Shown in pieces: positions 22,845 through 34,071 of a DNA stretch of 64,000 nt. This DNA comes from Xestospongia muta. Taxonomy: Eukaryota; Porifera; Demospongiae; Haplosclerida; Petrosiidae. Numbering within the stretch: position 1 is the first letter of the stretch; each line of letters begins with the position of its first letter. A program made the translations under genes and the position numbers. The DNA is taken from positions 3,963,497 through 4,027,496 of the forward strand of contig OY848921.1 in the NCBI GenBank assembly GCA_963693285.1, given 5' to 3'. Under the pieces are notes generated by a model. The model was given only the letters and a program-made list of their open reading frames with translations, was not told where the DNA came from and did no database searches.

Positions 22845-23385
22845 TTATAATGCATTCCATAGTTATTTTTAGGTTAAAAAATGTATCTCTTAGTGACTAT
22901 AGAGCTGCTACCGGTAAAAGAATATACATTTTTATGATGTATTATAATGTTATTAGGTAAACAAAGTGCATCTCATCCCTCTCTTAGAGAGACTGGAGCC
23001 AGATCTACTACGGGTAATTGAATAAATACTGATTTCAATACAATGCATAAATATTATTAGGTAAACAAAATGTATCTTGTCACTTTGTTAGTGAGTCTAC
23101 AGCTGCTACTTGTAAATGAGTAAATACTGGTTTCAATACAATGTATAAATTATTCATTTTAGGCAAACAAAATATATATTGTCCATTCGTTAGTGAGTCT
23201 ACAGCTGCTATTGGTAAATAAATATATTTTTTAAATGTACTTATAATTATTTTTAGGTAAACAAAGTGTATCTCTTCTCTCTGTTAGTGACTCTAGAGTT
23301 GTAACTGGTAAATAAATATTCAATATATTCAATTGCAGTGTATTTTTTATTTTTTTGTAGGGTAAACAATCTGTATCTTGTCCCT
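22638..23385 (+). repeat. Array of about eight ~100-bp units, each resembling a 51-bp exon with splice sites
   Basis: Units start near 22,638, 22,747, 22,873, 22,957, 23,061, 23,163, 23,257 and 23,361. Each has T-rich DNA ending in (T)TTAG or TTAG, then GTAAACAAAGTGTATCT..., then CTACTG|GTAAAT or GTAATT. The stretches between AG and GTAA are 51 bp in units 5-7 and 57 bp in unit 4, hence multiples of three, with phase 1 at both ends. Each would encode G-KQSVS-x3-SVS-x-S-x-AAT (for example KQSVSLLSVSDSRVVT). Unit 1 lacks the consensus acceptor, units 2 and 3 are shortened and out of frame, and unit 8 has a shifted acceptor. It is either tandemly duplicated micro-exons or a minisatellite that happens to keep splice-like borders. 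(AT)n lies inside at 22,800-22,842. Confidence 0.7.
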
Positions 23386-23399
23386 TAAAAATATTTGTA

Positions 23400-25300
23400 A
23401 TGTCTTTATCTTCCAAACTCACACTTAGTTTCTTGTCCTATAACTGCTACAAAAGTAAAAAATGATGTATACCAAAATAATACGCAAGCATTCTTTGTTA
23501 TTTCGTTGTCTTTCTCCTGAATGGTGCTCTCATGGACGTCGGCCTTCTCCTCTTTTTCTGAATTGTCTTGGCTAGTATTTTTAACACTTCTTCCTCTGGT
23601 ATATTTTATAGAGTCTACATAATGTGTATAAATAGTCTTTTAATGATGCCACTACCATAGCTTTTACTAAAAGATGAAACATCACTAGTGTCTTCATAAT
23701 TTTTTCCCTGCATGGCACAAATAATATTACATACAATGAAATGTATTATGCTTTCAATAAATCTCTGTCTCAGTCAAACGCCACCTAATAAATGCCTGGG
23801 TTAAACAAGCTGCTAGGCATTCTTAAGATGATTTTGTACCAAGTGTTATATTTGTATAGGGTATATCGGTATATATATAGCTATAAAATAAAATCACATT
23901 ATGCTTATTAGAGTACCTTTAGTCAACCATATCTCTCTTCAATTATTTCTCTTACTACACTGTCTAAAGCCTACATTATAAAGTAACATTAGAGGAGTAA
24001 TGTCAACCATATTTTCTTTCTTCAACAATAGTTACCTTAGTGTATTGTATAAGTCTGCATTAAAAATACTTTAATGACTGCATTATGTTTATTAGACACT
24101 ACCTTTAATGAAGCCAAAGGAGTATGTCAACCATATTTCTGAACTAAATTAAATTAACTCTTAAGAGGTTGCCTTCTGATTTAACAGGGAGTTTGGAAAT
24201 TGGTATTAGATACTTGAGACTATCTTGGAGAAGGAACTACACTGAGCTACCATTACAACTCTTTTGTTTTCAGATCATGAATGCATTTGAAGCAGGGAGG
24301 AATTCATGACATCTTTTGAAAAAGAAACACCAGGATAGGCCTGATATATTTGTCTCCAACATCACACATTTGGCCACTTTCTTCTTCCTTCACATTCTCC
24401 TCATCTCATAATATCGATATCCCTGCTCCTTATCTGAAAAGATAGGTAAGTTGTGATGTCCTTTGATGTGATGAAGCATAGGGCTGAACACAGGAACAAA
24501 GGTTAACCCTGTTATATTAGAGAGTGATGGCTCATTCTCTCCTAGTTCTTACAACTTGTGTTTGTTGAACAGATAAACTTAGTCCCTTCTTGCTGGATAT
24601 GCAAGACTGAGCGTGACACTCAAGCGTAAGAATGAGTAAGTACTAAGATAAATATAACCTTTGGTGAAAATTGACTCTGACTGATGAGTGAGCCTTCTGT
24701 CTGACGAGACGTTGTTTGGACCAGAAACACATGAACATGAGCACCATCCTGGAAATTTAGAGTGAGGTAGCCTAGAGGTAATACAGTTAATCTACCTCTT
24801 TCTTATGCCCAGTGTCCCATCATTAATAGTGACCGCATACCAGTGACCTACTTTACAAACAATATTAGAATTGGCCAAAACAAGCAGAGAAAATTACAGT
24901 TATTTCACTAGTGTAGCTTCTCTTGGATGTAAATTTTATCCAGAAATCAAAAGCATAGGTACAAAGGAAAAATGACAAACAAAACTTACAATACTATTCA
25001 AAATAATGTAAGGTTAATAAAAAGGTCAACAAAATGAAGTTTAATATACGAAGCCGCTATGGAGTTGTTACGTCGTTACTATGGAAACGGGATCGAATAG
25101 TATTCCCGAGCATAGGAGTATCAGGGAGTGCGTCTGGAAACGTCAGTCGCGTAAATTGTTGAATTTTCGGCCACTTTCTAAGGGTCTAAGTATATACTAC
25201 AAGAAATAGCACTTTATAACAGCTAAATAACTATGTACAACTTGAAATAAAGCAGCAACTACACTAAAACTGAAAGACAAGAAAGAGTTATTTATAACAG
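23400..25300. other. No recognised gene
   Basis: No domain is visible. A loose repeat with GTCAACCATAT recurs at about 23,923, 24,002 and 24,138. Just downstream of the fibrinogen-like gene, 25,040-25,160 is CpG-richer than its surroundings. Otherwise nothing is supported. Confidence 0.45.
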
Positions 25301-25303
25301 AAA

Positions 25304-26530
25304 TTAGTGAACATACAACTCAATTACATTCAATGGAGTAGCTTCATCAGGATATCCTTCACTGGTACACATTCTTAGTTCAATATCATTAGTAGTTGAT
25401 TGATTAATGGACTTGATAAACCATGGCATGTTAGGAGATGTACAGCATGAAGACTCTAAGTAGTCACATTGTTTGCCATCCCAAAGTGGATCATCATAGT
25501 GAAATATATATGGATCATACACAGGAGAGCCAGACTCACAGTAGTAGTTATTACCAACATATTGTGGTGTAGTTTCTTTGCTGCCATCATTGCAAGGACA
25601 AGCCCATTCGTTTTTGTCAGTTTCTGTTTGCCCTGCTATATATGTCCAAATATGATGATGAGGGTTACTGCCATGAGTGATAGACACACCATCAACGTAA
25701 GTCCCTTCAAGTGAAGGAGATCCATTGTGATTATTGTAAATACCATCAACATTTCCATGCTGGTAGCCTCTGACTTGCCCACATACTTGAGAATAGTTGA
25801 GACCAAAAGTAAAGAAAATAATAGAATTACAGCCACCACTTGAAGGATGAGGTCGATCACAAAGAGGATTACTAATATTTGGAAAACAATAACTGTATAG
25901 ACCACTTGAACAAGTACCATTAGGCTCGTTCATGTTGAGGTAAGCCACTCTCATCCATCCTCCCTTACTATCACAGTTACTACCCTCCATATCACAGTAG
26001 ACTGATATAAGAGTACCATTAGGAGCTTGTATTGTGTAATAGCCTGATGGTGCAGCGCTGTACACTTGGAGAATCTGAGAGCAATTAAGAAAAGAAAGGT
26101 CACAGTAGACGGATATTAAGGAACCATTCACAGCTCTTATTATATAGTACCCAGAGGGAGCTGTAATGTTTTCTTTAAAGACATGATAACAGTTGGAGAA
26201 TGCGGAATTAAAAAACTTTATAAAATGTGATATCTCTTGTAACTGTTCTAGTAGTTCACTGTTAAGAATAAAGTCATCTTGGCATTTGTCAGAAATCTCA
26301 GTACACGTTTGTAATGCATAGAACGTACCATTCTTCATGTACCCCTTTCCAATATCATCATTGTATACAGGAAGAGGAAACACTTCAAAGATTCTGTTGA
26401 GAGAACTGTACAGATGATGACTACATTTAAATGACGAAAGATGGACATCAACAATTTGTGTATAATTCTTAGCTGCCAGAACATTATCAAATCCCAAGAG
26501 AAATAGATTTACAATAAGAAAATACATCAT
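25304..26530 (-). CDS. Secreted fibrinogen-like protein, 408 aa, intact
   Basis: Single-exon frame from ATG 26,530 to a stop at 25,304. Residues 1-19 form a signal peptide (hydrophobic MMYFLIVNLFLLGF, cleavage near LAA), so it is exported. Residues ~112-145 and ~148-181 are two copies of a module with SGYY-I-NG-LISVYCD, the start of the fibrinogen C-terminal fold; the second runs into GGWMRVAYLNM (190-200). Residues 200-408 are a Cys-rich conserved tail with GYQHGNVDGIYN, GVSITHGSNPHHHIWTYIAG, CPCND, VGNNYYCESGSP and DDPLWDGKQC. There are several N-glycosylation sequons (NYT, NGT, NIT, NGS, NCS, NYS, NQS). The calcium- and polymerisation-pocket signature of classical fibrinogens is not evident, so function (matrix protein or lectin-like recognition) is inferred. 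It is the only intact copy among four related pieces in the window. Confidence 0.85.
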   Translation of the reverse strand: MMYFLIVNLFLLGFDNVLAAKNYTQIVDVHLSSFKCSHHLYSSLNRIFEVFPLPVYNDDIGKGYMKNGTFYALQTCTEISDKCQDDFILNSELLEQLQEISHFIKFFNSAFSNCYHVFKENITAPSGYYIIRAVNGSLISVYCDLSFLNCSQILQVYSAAPSGYYTIQAPNGTLISVYCDMEGSNCDSKGGWMRVAYLNMNEPNGTCSSGLYSYCFPNISNPLCDRPHPSSGGCNSIIFFTFGLNYSQVCGQVRGYQHGNVDGIYNNHNGSPSLEGTYVDGVSITHGSNPHHHIWTYIAGQTETDKNEWACPCNDGSKETTPQYVGNNYYCESGSPVYDPYIFHYDDPLWDGKQCDYLESSCCTSPNMPWFIKSINQSTTNDIELRMCTSEGYPDEATPLNVIELYVH

Positions 26531-26679
26531 TTGTAGATGCCAAAAAAATTAAATGGTAACTGAAAATGATGTAAGAAAACTAAATTTTGATCACTGACTT
26601 TTAAAACTGACTGGTTGATTTAATCAATATATACATGGTTATACAGGTTGCATACATGTAGCAACATAATTTGGCGTAA

Positions 26680-27230
26680 AAGGCAAACAAATACTGTTTT
26701 TACTATTAATGTACTAATGGAATTAACTGTTTACATAGCTAATGGTTATATCTAATGATGATTTATTTTTATAATTAGATAATAACTGGCATGGACCAAA
26801 GCTGTTACTATTGATTTGCATATACAATTCAATGTATTTTTAATTATGAAAGCATGTAACAAATGACGTCCATGATTAGTTAAAATGGACTGTTTCTTTT
26901 AACAGCTTGCATAAATCATTTTGTTAAAAAATGGTTAATGAATAACTAGAACAACTAATAACGATGATACGCACATGATACGTGTATATGTATATATGTA
27001 CTACTAGCCATGGTTATTATAATCATAGGCCATGTTTATTTTAATGATTGTGGTTGTGTTCAGTGACATTTGTTTGTGTTTGCATCTACTTAGAGGCAAA
27101 GCTTTAGAGTAATTACTTTCTATCTGTTTTGTTATTCTTCACATGAATTATCAATCAGGCAGAAATACTAATACTTATGTATGGAGTTATATTGTGTAAT
27201 GTACATATAATGGAAAACACATTAGTTATT
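26680..27230. other. Upstream region of the fibrinogen-like gene, duplicated flank
   Basis: 26,680-26,925 matches 18,640-18,910 upstream of copy A, so promoter elements of the family are likely to be in this part. 26,605-26,665 also resembles half of the MITE at 32,774-32,973 (GGTTGATTTAA, then ACAGGTTGCAT). No gene was seen in 26,930-27,230. Confidence 0.5.
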
Positions 27231-27770
27231 GTAAGTTGTAACTAAGAAAGCTATAACTTATAAGAGATATCTCATTGAGTGTCTTTATAAACCATAGCAT
27301 CTTGATGTCCTTCTATTGTTGTTCACATACCATGTCTAGCATACAAAACACCGCTCCACATTTTATCAGCTATTCCTGACTCACTGTAGTAATCACTGCT
27401 ACCAAAAGTTGATGTGTCTGTGTCATGCCTCCCAGAATGTATTATAGTCAACATTGTGGATTTGCAAGGTTATTATCAACCATACCTGCTCCAAATGTCC
27501 TTGTATGTTTATGAAGATTGCTACAATATGTAATAGACAAAGAGTGAGGATAAATATTTTCAATATTTGGATTATCAATAGAAACTAAACCCCTAAGTCT
27601 GTTGGAAAACTATCTGGTCACCCATATCACTGGACCAAGATATTGAAATGATGTCTAAATATAATTGCTTATTTCAGGTATATCTTAAAATTTTTGATCT
27701 AATTGGACTTTTATAACAGATGTTCTCATGTGATGACTGAAAATTATTGGAAAAAATAAAGCAAACTGAG
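27230..27770 (-). pseudogene. Fibrinogen-like family C-terminal remnant (copy C)
   Basis: This is nearly the same remnant as at 19,120-19,640 in the same orientation (for example CTCATTGAGTGTCTTTATAA and CAGCTATTCCTGACTCACTG occur in both). It encodes broken pieces of the YYSESG and SITY-GSN region. It completes the duplicated unit: intact gene, shared upstream flank, remnant. Confidence 0.7.
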
Positions 27771-28303
27771 GGAAATTAAATTCCACCTAAAAGATTTTCC
27801 AATATCTGACTTACTTTGTACTGTCACAGTAAGATTGGTCTGGTAACAAACGATCCGGCAGGCCCTAAAAAGACCCTATCACATAAAATTTTTGGTACGG
27901 GGATAAAATAATTAGTCTGCTATAGTTTGTGACTGAGAACACACTTTAACATGTGTACTATCTCTCAAGGTACCAATGGACAGATGGACATCTGATGTCG
28001 CTTTATAAGTGCCATAAAGTGGGGTCTACATGATCTTATTAAAATCTGCTGTTGTTCTGCATATTGGCACATGCACACAACACTAACTACACCTGCGCCT
28101 TCACATAAAAAAAGAGCATCACATAATTGTATTTAAAAAGTAATCAAGCATTAGTACCTGTATAATGTGAATTTAGAGAACTGGAGAGTGAAACAACAAG
28201 AAATATCAAGATTGGCATGATGTTGACTATGTAGCTGTACCCATTTTTATTAGTTGACTCTAGTAATAGTATATTTTATATATTCTTGTATTCATTTATG
28301 TAG

Positions 28304-28501
28304 AAGTTTGTCCTTGGGGGTCATTACATCATTATTGAAGAGCAAGACTACACTGTATTCACACCTCAGGACATTAAGTGTGTTGTAGATCCAGTGGGCA
28401 ATCCATATGCACAGTTGTAAGAGGTTCAAATGAAGTTATCAGTACAGAAACAGGTCAAGAATATCATGCTGACAGACTGTCTGATGACAATGAATCAGAT
28501 G
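28304..28501 (+). pseudogene. Exon-like fragment, unknown receptor-tail-like protein
   Basis: A T-rich tract ending ATGTAG opens a frame reading FVLGGHYIIIEEQDYTVFTP, then QDIKCVVDPVGNPYA. A one-base shift leads to VVRGSNEVISTETGQEYHAD and RLSDDNESDG, ending at a possible donor (ATG|GTACTT). About 65 codons without stops in two frames is unusual here. The NPYA motif and acidic end recall cytoplasmic tails, but I do not recognise the protein. The frameshift suggests decay. Confidence 0.3.
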
Positions 28502-28524
28502 GTACTTTTTGTCATTTTTTAATC

Positions 28525-28675
28525 ATTTTAGTAAAGAAGCAATAGCCTTTTAGTTTGTGAAATGGCATTATGTTACTGGGACTATTCAATATAGTTTTAC
28601 TAAAATTTAGTAAAGAAGCAATAGGCTTTTAATTTGTGAAATGGCATTATGTTACTGGAACTATTCAATCAAGTC
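28525..28675. repeat. Tandem duplication, ~77-bp unit, two copies
   Basis: The block TTAGTAAAGAAGCAATAG... GGCATTATGTTACTGG...ACTATTCAAT occurs at about 28,529-28,597 and again at about 28,606-28,673 with few differences. Confidence 0.85.
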
Positions 28676-28679
28676 TAGC

Positions 28680-30340
28680 AACAACGAAAACTGAAAAAGT
28701 ATTTTGCAATTACATATATCTATATAAAGCAGTTCTACTTTGAGATTCTGGAGTTATGGTTTTAAATGAAGATGAACATTGGTCTCATCTTTGCATCTTG
28801 TAAAATTCGTGGTTTTCCAGTTGATCATCAAATAAATTTGTTTTCTGTTTCACTGACACTTGAAAACATCCAATTTATAATAGTGCAAGTTATATAGCTC
28901 AACTAAATAGTGGACTACTTACTGATCTACAACAATTCAAGTTGATGACCACTGATCAACAACTCTCACATAACTCATCATATTGATGTCCTGATATATG
29001 AAGGGCACTAATATATCTACTAACAGCTGATGATGAATCCTTTCTAAGAGACAAAGCAACAGCTGATGAGGAATCCAAGAGACAAAGCAACCAAGAAATT
29101 CAGTGGGCTCACAAAATTTTGTCCTCACTTTTGTACAAACTGTAATTAGTATCAAAAGCCAAGCATACAGAGAGATACCAAGATGATATTTGATTGCAAA
29201 AGCAAATGAAGATACCTGATTATTCTTGTTAGTTGATTGCTTTTTCCAATGTTATCAAACTCAATGGTTATCTCTATCTTTACCTGATGAATGACTTATA
29301 GTGGCAAACAAGCCTTTGTAGTGTTGTAAACCTTGTTATTTACATATAAATATATAATAATAATATTACTTTAAACGTACTATTACTTTTCACCTTTCAT
29401 CACATTTACTACAGTGGTACCACCAGTTTGGATATTAGCACAATGTTTGTCATGAATATATTACAACAAAGTGCTCTTGTCTGCATATGTCTTATTGTAA
29501 AAAGAACAGGTAAAGTTGTCAATGTTTTATCTACTTCTAAATGAGATGGTTTTAATTGTTTACATGATTTTTTGTCTGTCATTGTTATCACTGCTCTTTG
29601 GTAAATGTTAGTCAACCAATTATTGTTGTTATCAGTTCTATCAATGAACAAATTCCAAACTGAATATTGTAGTTGTGATATTTTTTTTATTTTTTGGTAT
29701 ATACCATACAGTGAGAGAATTTTGCAAAGGTTTTAATATAATGATTTGGTGATAATTTGCAAAAATTTGAAAATCAAACCAACCAAACCTTCATATTTAT
29801 ATTAATACTCGTAGGAATAAAATAACCCAGTATATGGTCTTCTCTATTCACTGTTCTGTAAAGGTATTGCCATTGATTCCATTTTTGCACAGACAGGCTT
29901 TTTCTTTACAACGAAGCAATATAAATGATCTGTTTGTACATGTAGAATTAGTTTACTTGTCTTTTCTATACCTCAATTTTTGTCCAATAAGATTGATTGA
30001 GCCCTTGTATGAGTCAAAGTATTCTGCCTGTTTATTATTAAGGTCTATTGCCTGTATGAGAGCATTCTTTTACAGTTATGAACCACTGAGTGTGATCATG
30101 ATTAGAATGAATTATACATGTGTAATGACTGCCAACTGTTAAATAATTGACCACCCTATGAGTTTGTAACATCTGTTGTGTACTTTTAAATTTGTTCACT
30201 GTATTTATAATCATGAAAAACTTAACCATTTAAGTAAAAGCGGTAAATGATTTGCTTATGTGCACTTAAGTTCCAAAACAGTTGATGGTAGTTGAATATC
30301 ACTGTTATAGCCACATTTATTACATAGGACTAATGTTAAG
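28680..30340. other. No recognised gene
   Basis: A short imperfect duplication (AGCTGATGATGAATCC and AGCTGATGAGGAATCC with AGAGACAAAGCAAC) lies at 29,023-29,092. Open frames up to 102 codons show no family features. Confidence 0.45.
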
Positions 30341-30345
30341 CAATA

Positions 30346-31613
30346 CAGTGTAGTCCACATAATTCGAATCTGTTATCTCAAATTTTCGCTTATTTCGAAT
30401 ATTAAGGAAACACTGATCCCACTATACAAATAATATTAAAAATTCGAATGGAATAAACCGTCTAATTCTAAGTCTCGATTGAAGTAATTCACCTACTGCG
30501 CATGCGCATTTGACTAAATTGACCTCACTATGAGCAAGAAACCCTCGAAGAAAGTAAAAGCGTACAACTCTTTGCCTATCAAGCGTAAACTAGAAATTAT
30601 CAACCTTGTTGAAAATTTATCACCTGAAAAGAATAAGAAAGATATAGCAGCTGAGTTAGCAATCCCTCCTAGCATTTTAAGTACTATCTTGAAAAGTAAG
30701 GAAGTCATGAGGAGTCACCACACCAATGAATGTTTCAAGAAGGTTAGACACAAAAACCCTACAAAGCCTGACGTGGACACTGGGTTGTACCAGTGGTTTA
30801 TAGCCGCTAGAGCCCAGGGCATTCCTATAAGTGGCGAGATCCTGAAGAGCAAGGCAGAAGAGTTGAATTGTGAAATGGGTTGGGATGAGTGGACTTGCTC
30901 GAGCAGATGGCTGTCATGTTGGAAGGTTCGACACAACATTAAGTACAGAAGTGTTTGTGGTGAAAATGCTACTGTTCTTAGGCAAATTTGTGATGATTGG
31001 AAGGAAAAAGTCTTGCTGTCAATTTTAGAGAGGTATGATCCAAATGACATTTATAATGCTGATGAAACAGGCTTCTATTGGTGACTTTTACCGGACAAAA
31101 CCTATGCGATTTCTGGTGAAACTTGTACTGGTGGCAAGTTAAGCAAAGAAGGATCACTATCCTTGTGTGTGCAAATATGACAGGTTCTGAAAAGCTGCCA
31201 CTTTTGGAAATTGGAAAGTTTAAGAAATCAAGATGCTTTTGGGGAGTCAGCTATTTTCCAGTTGATTATGAAACGAATAACAATGCCTGGATGACATCAG
31301 CAATATTTGTAGAATGGATAAGAAAATGGAATCAAAAGCTAAACAGCAGGCAACGCAAAATAGCATTGTTTATGGAAACTGTAGTGCTCACCCACATATT
31401 AGCAGTTTAGATTGTATTGAACTTGTGTTTCTTTCAACAAATACCACAAGTAAGATTCAGCCCTGTGACCAGGGAATCAAAAAACCCTTCAATACATACT
31501 ATAGAAAGTAGCAACCAAAAATTCTATTTATGTGAAATTCTAATTATTCAAATTTTCTGATAATTCAAATTTTTTGCTTGGATTTTGAGATTCGAATTAT
31601 GTGGACTACACTG
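30346..31613. mobile_element. Tigger/pogo-type transposon with TIRs and TA duplication
   Basis: The left end CAGTGTAGTCCACATAATTC (30,346 on) is repeated inverted at the right end (to 31,613); perfect identity extends about 26 bp, with looser match to about 45 bp. TA flanks both ends (30,344-30,345 and 31,614-31,615), the target duplication of Tc1/mariner-pogo elements. It contains one transposase frame with few lesions. Confidence 0.95.
30530..31511 (+). pseudogene. Tigger (TIGD-like) transposase, nearly intact but dead
   Basis: From ATG 30,530: a basic start, psq helix-turn-helix (KRKLEIINLVENLSPEKNKK, DIAAELAIPPSILSTIL), CENP-B-type second HTH (YQWFIAARAQGIPISGEILK), linker with WKVRHNI, then DDE_1 with DIYNADETGFYW (first Asp). 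TGA at 31,082-31,084 replaces the Arg usual in FYRLLP-type motifs. The next segment (GSEKLPLLEIGKFKKSRCF, NNNAWMTSAIFVEWIRKWN) is in a shifted frame. A one-base loss near 31,370 splits the second catalytic block (GNCSAHPHI). LSTNTTSKIQPCDQGIKKPF follows, then truncation at TYYRK just before the right TIR. It nonetheless keeps good TIRs, so it could be mobilised only in trans. Confidence 0.9.
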
Positions 31614-31619
31614 TAGTAA

Positions 31620-32770
31620 CAAATCACATAATTGCATTGATCAAAAAAACAATTTGAGTTAGTTCTAAAACTTGTGTATTAAGTCTGTAATTTTATAATT
31701 ATAATGTAATGTAATTTAATAATTTTACAATATGTACAGTTATTTTTCTGACCCTGATAACAGTTGTGTTAATTTATCCACAAAGTAAACAAACTACTCA
31801 TGAACATCTTGATATTGACCTGGACAAATGATGATCAGTCACTGTTGGGTTGATTATATTACATGTTTTAGTGGTTTTTATTATCTTACTTTGTAGGTTT
31901 TGAACAATCATATACTGGTTCTACATAATGAATGAAGATACTCAACATAATTATGAGTATAAGTGAAATGTTTAAGACATTTTGAATGTATTAGTTTTAT
32001 AGTCTTTGTTGTACCGATGTTGTTATTATATATATTTTGGTTTCCCTGACTTCCTACATTGTCATATATACTGGTTCTTCATTTATTTCTTCTAACATTG
32101 ACTGAATAATATGATAATTGCAAAGACATTGAATAACACTGCTAGCATAGAAATTGTTTACCACATTAGTTATCCCAGGAGGAAGTAATGCCTCAAAATT
32201 GTACAGGGAACAATTTTCCATTATTTTCACTTAGCCACGTGAATGCAGTTTAATAATAAGTAATGTATGTGCAGTTGATGAAAGTGTGCAAGTATTGAAG
32301 GTGAATAATACGTGAAATTTTTTGTCTAGCTAATTGCTAGTAGATAACATGCAAATTTTTTTTTTCCAGCCTACCTAAATTTAAGCACTAGTTTGCTTAA
32401 TAATAATGAGGAAAAAAAATTTGCACTATAATGGCAATTTGTAATACTACAACGAACGGTATTTTATTTGGAGGTGTCCTAACTGGTATAGAAGGATTGG
32501 AGATATTAATAATTCATAATGATTAATGTAGGAAGTGAGGAAGATATACACAAAGATACAAATGACAGAACACCTGAAGTAGATGAACTAGAAGATATCA
32601 AGTTAATAGTGGTAGTAGTAAATGATGATAACATGGTATTGATATTTGAGATGATTTTATATGACATTAGGAGACTAGTGGTGTCTGATGTAAAGGGATG
32701 ACTACCTATTTAAATATAATAAATACCTATTTAAATATAATAAATAACTGATACTTACTTGAGATGGTTG
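31620..32770. other. No recognised gene
   Basis: AT-rich, only short frames. A small direct duplication (CCTATTTAAATATAATAAAT, twice) lies at about 32,704-32,747. Confidence 0.5.
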
Positions 32771-32773
32771 TCA

Positions 32774-32973
32774 CACTGTAAAATGGACTTAATTTAACCA
32801 ATTTATGGTTACACAGGTTGCATGTAAAGTAAATGTCAATACTATTTGAATTCCTATTGTACTGTCAAATTGATTAAGCAGTCAATCAGATATTACACTA
32901 GGAGAAAAACAGTATAATCTTTACTTTACAGGCAACCTATATTGGTTAAATCAACCAATCAATTTTTACAGTG
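32774..32973. mobile_element. MITE-like element, ~200 bp, inverted ends
   Basis: The left end CACTGTAAAATGGACTTAAT pairs with the inverted right end CACTGTAAAAATTGATTGGT; the similarity continues through TTTAACCAAT and GGTTGC-TGTAAAGTAAA for about 65 bp. The centre has no coding capacity. A half-copy is seen near 26,605-26,665. Family unknown; the length and ends fit a non-autonomous DNA transposon. Confidence 0.75.
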
Positions 32974-32979
32974 TATCAA

Positions 32980-34060
32980 CAGTATCTCTTTACTAATACC
33001 TATATTGATAAGAAATGACAAAAGTAATATATACTGGACAATATAAACACACACCTGTTGTAGTCAAACCACTTGCTCTATAGTAGAAGAGATGGTTGTT
33101 AATATAATCTCTGTACAAATGTAGTAGCAAATGGTAATAATACATTGATGGTAATTTAGATGATTTCATATGAAATGAGGAGATTAGTCATGTCTGATGT
33201 AATGGAATGACTAGTACCCTGCCTGTCTGAATTCATATATTAGAAGAGTATTCTTGATGACTAGTGTTTATTGAACTACTAACACAATATTCATTTAATG
33301 ATATAACAAATCACAATAGTTTATATACATGCCATAACTAACCAGTTATAGGATAGACTAATACCAAATAACCAATAATTTGTCTAATAGATAAATCAGT
33401 TTATACTGAACCAAATGACACTGCATAACTACAGTATTAATATTAACAACATCTTGAATGTGATAAATTCTAAAATACAGTATCCTTAAAGAGTTGTGAT
33501 TTACCTAATCTATCTTAACTTTGTTAACTTTGTACAGCTATGAATGGATTCAGTGAATATTCAAATGCTCCATAGGTACTGGCATTATTAGTTGAGTTTT
33601 GTATAGTTCTCTCACTGTCTAGAACAAAATAATATCAATCAGAATTAGCTAATTGGTGTCTCCAAATTTAAATATTAAGAAACACTTGACAATTAGTATT
33701 TTAGTATTGAAGATTATCGTCCATAATGACACTGTTAATATTAGCATTGTTGATGAACAGTCAGACAGATATTCTATGAGGATTCTTTTATTTTTAGTTT
33801 AATTATCGTCATTTTCAGTGATACTTATCATGTTTCTTTATATTTAATTAATTCCATGAACCTCTCTTCACTGTAAGCAACAATCAACATAACATAATGT
33901 TATTATCAGTACGATACCTTAAAGTGACAAAAATCATGATCATGATTTTTAAAAAACTATAACTGACGATTATAAGAATGACCAGTAATTAAGTGCTTTA
34001 ATATGAACAGTAATACGTTTACTACAAATCTATATAAAAGTTGTCCAATATCTAGTGAAC
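32980..34060. other. No recognised gene
   Basis: Nothing with family features is visible. Frames are short and AT-biased. Confidence 0.5.
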
Positions 34061-34071
34061 CTGCCAGAACT

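Noticed and set aside
29834..30142. 102-codon plus-strand ORF
   Set aside because: Hydrophobic, AT-driven composition, no motif, no splice context; length is within chance for this DNA.
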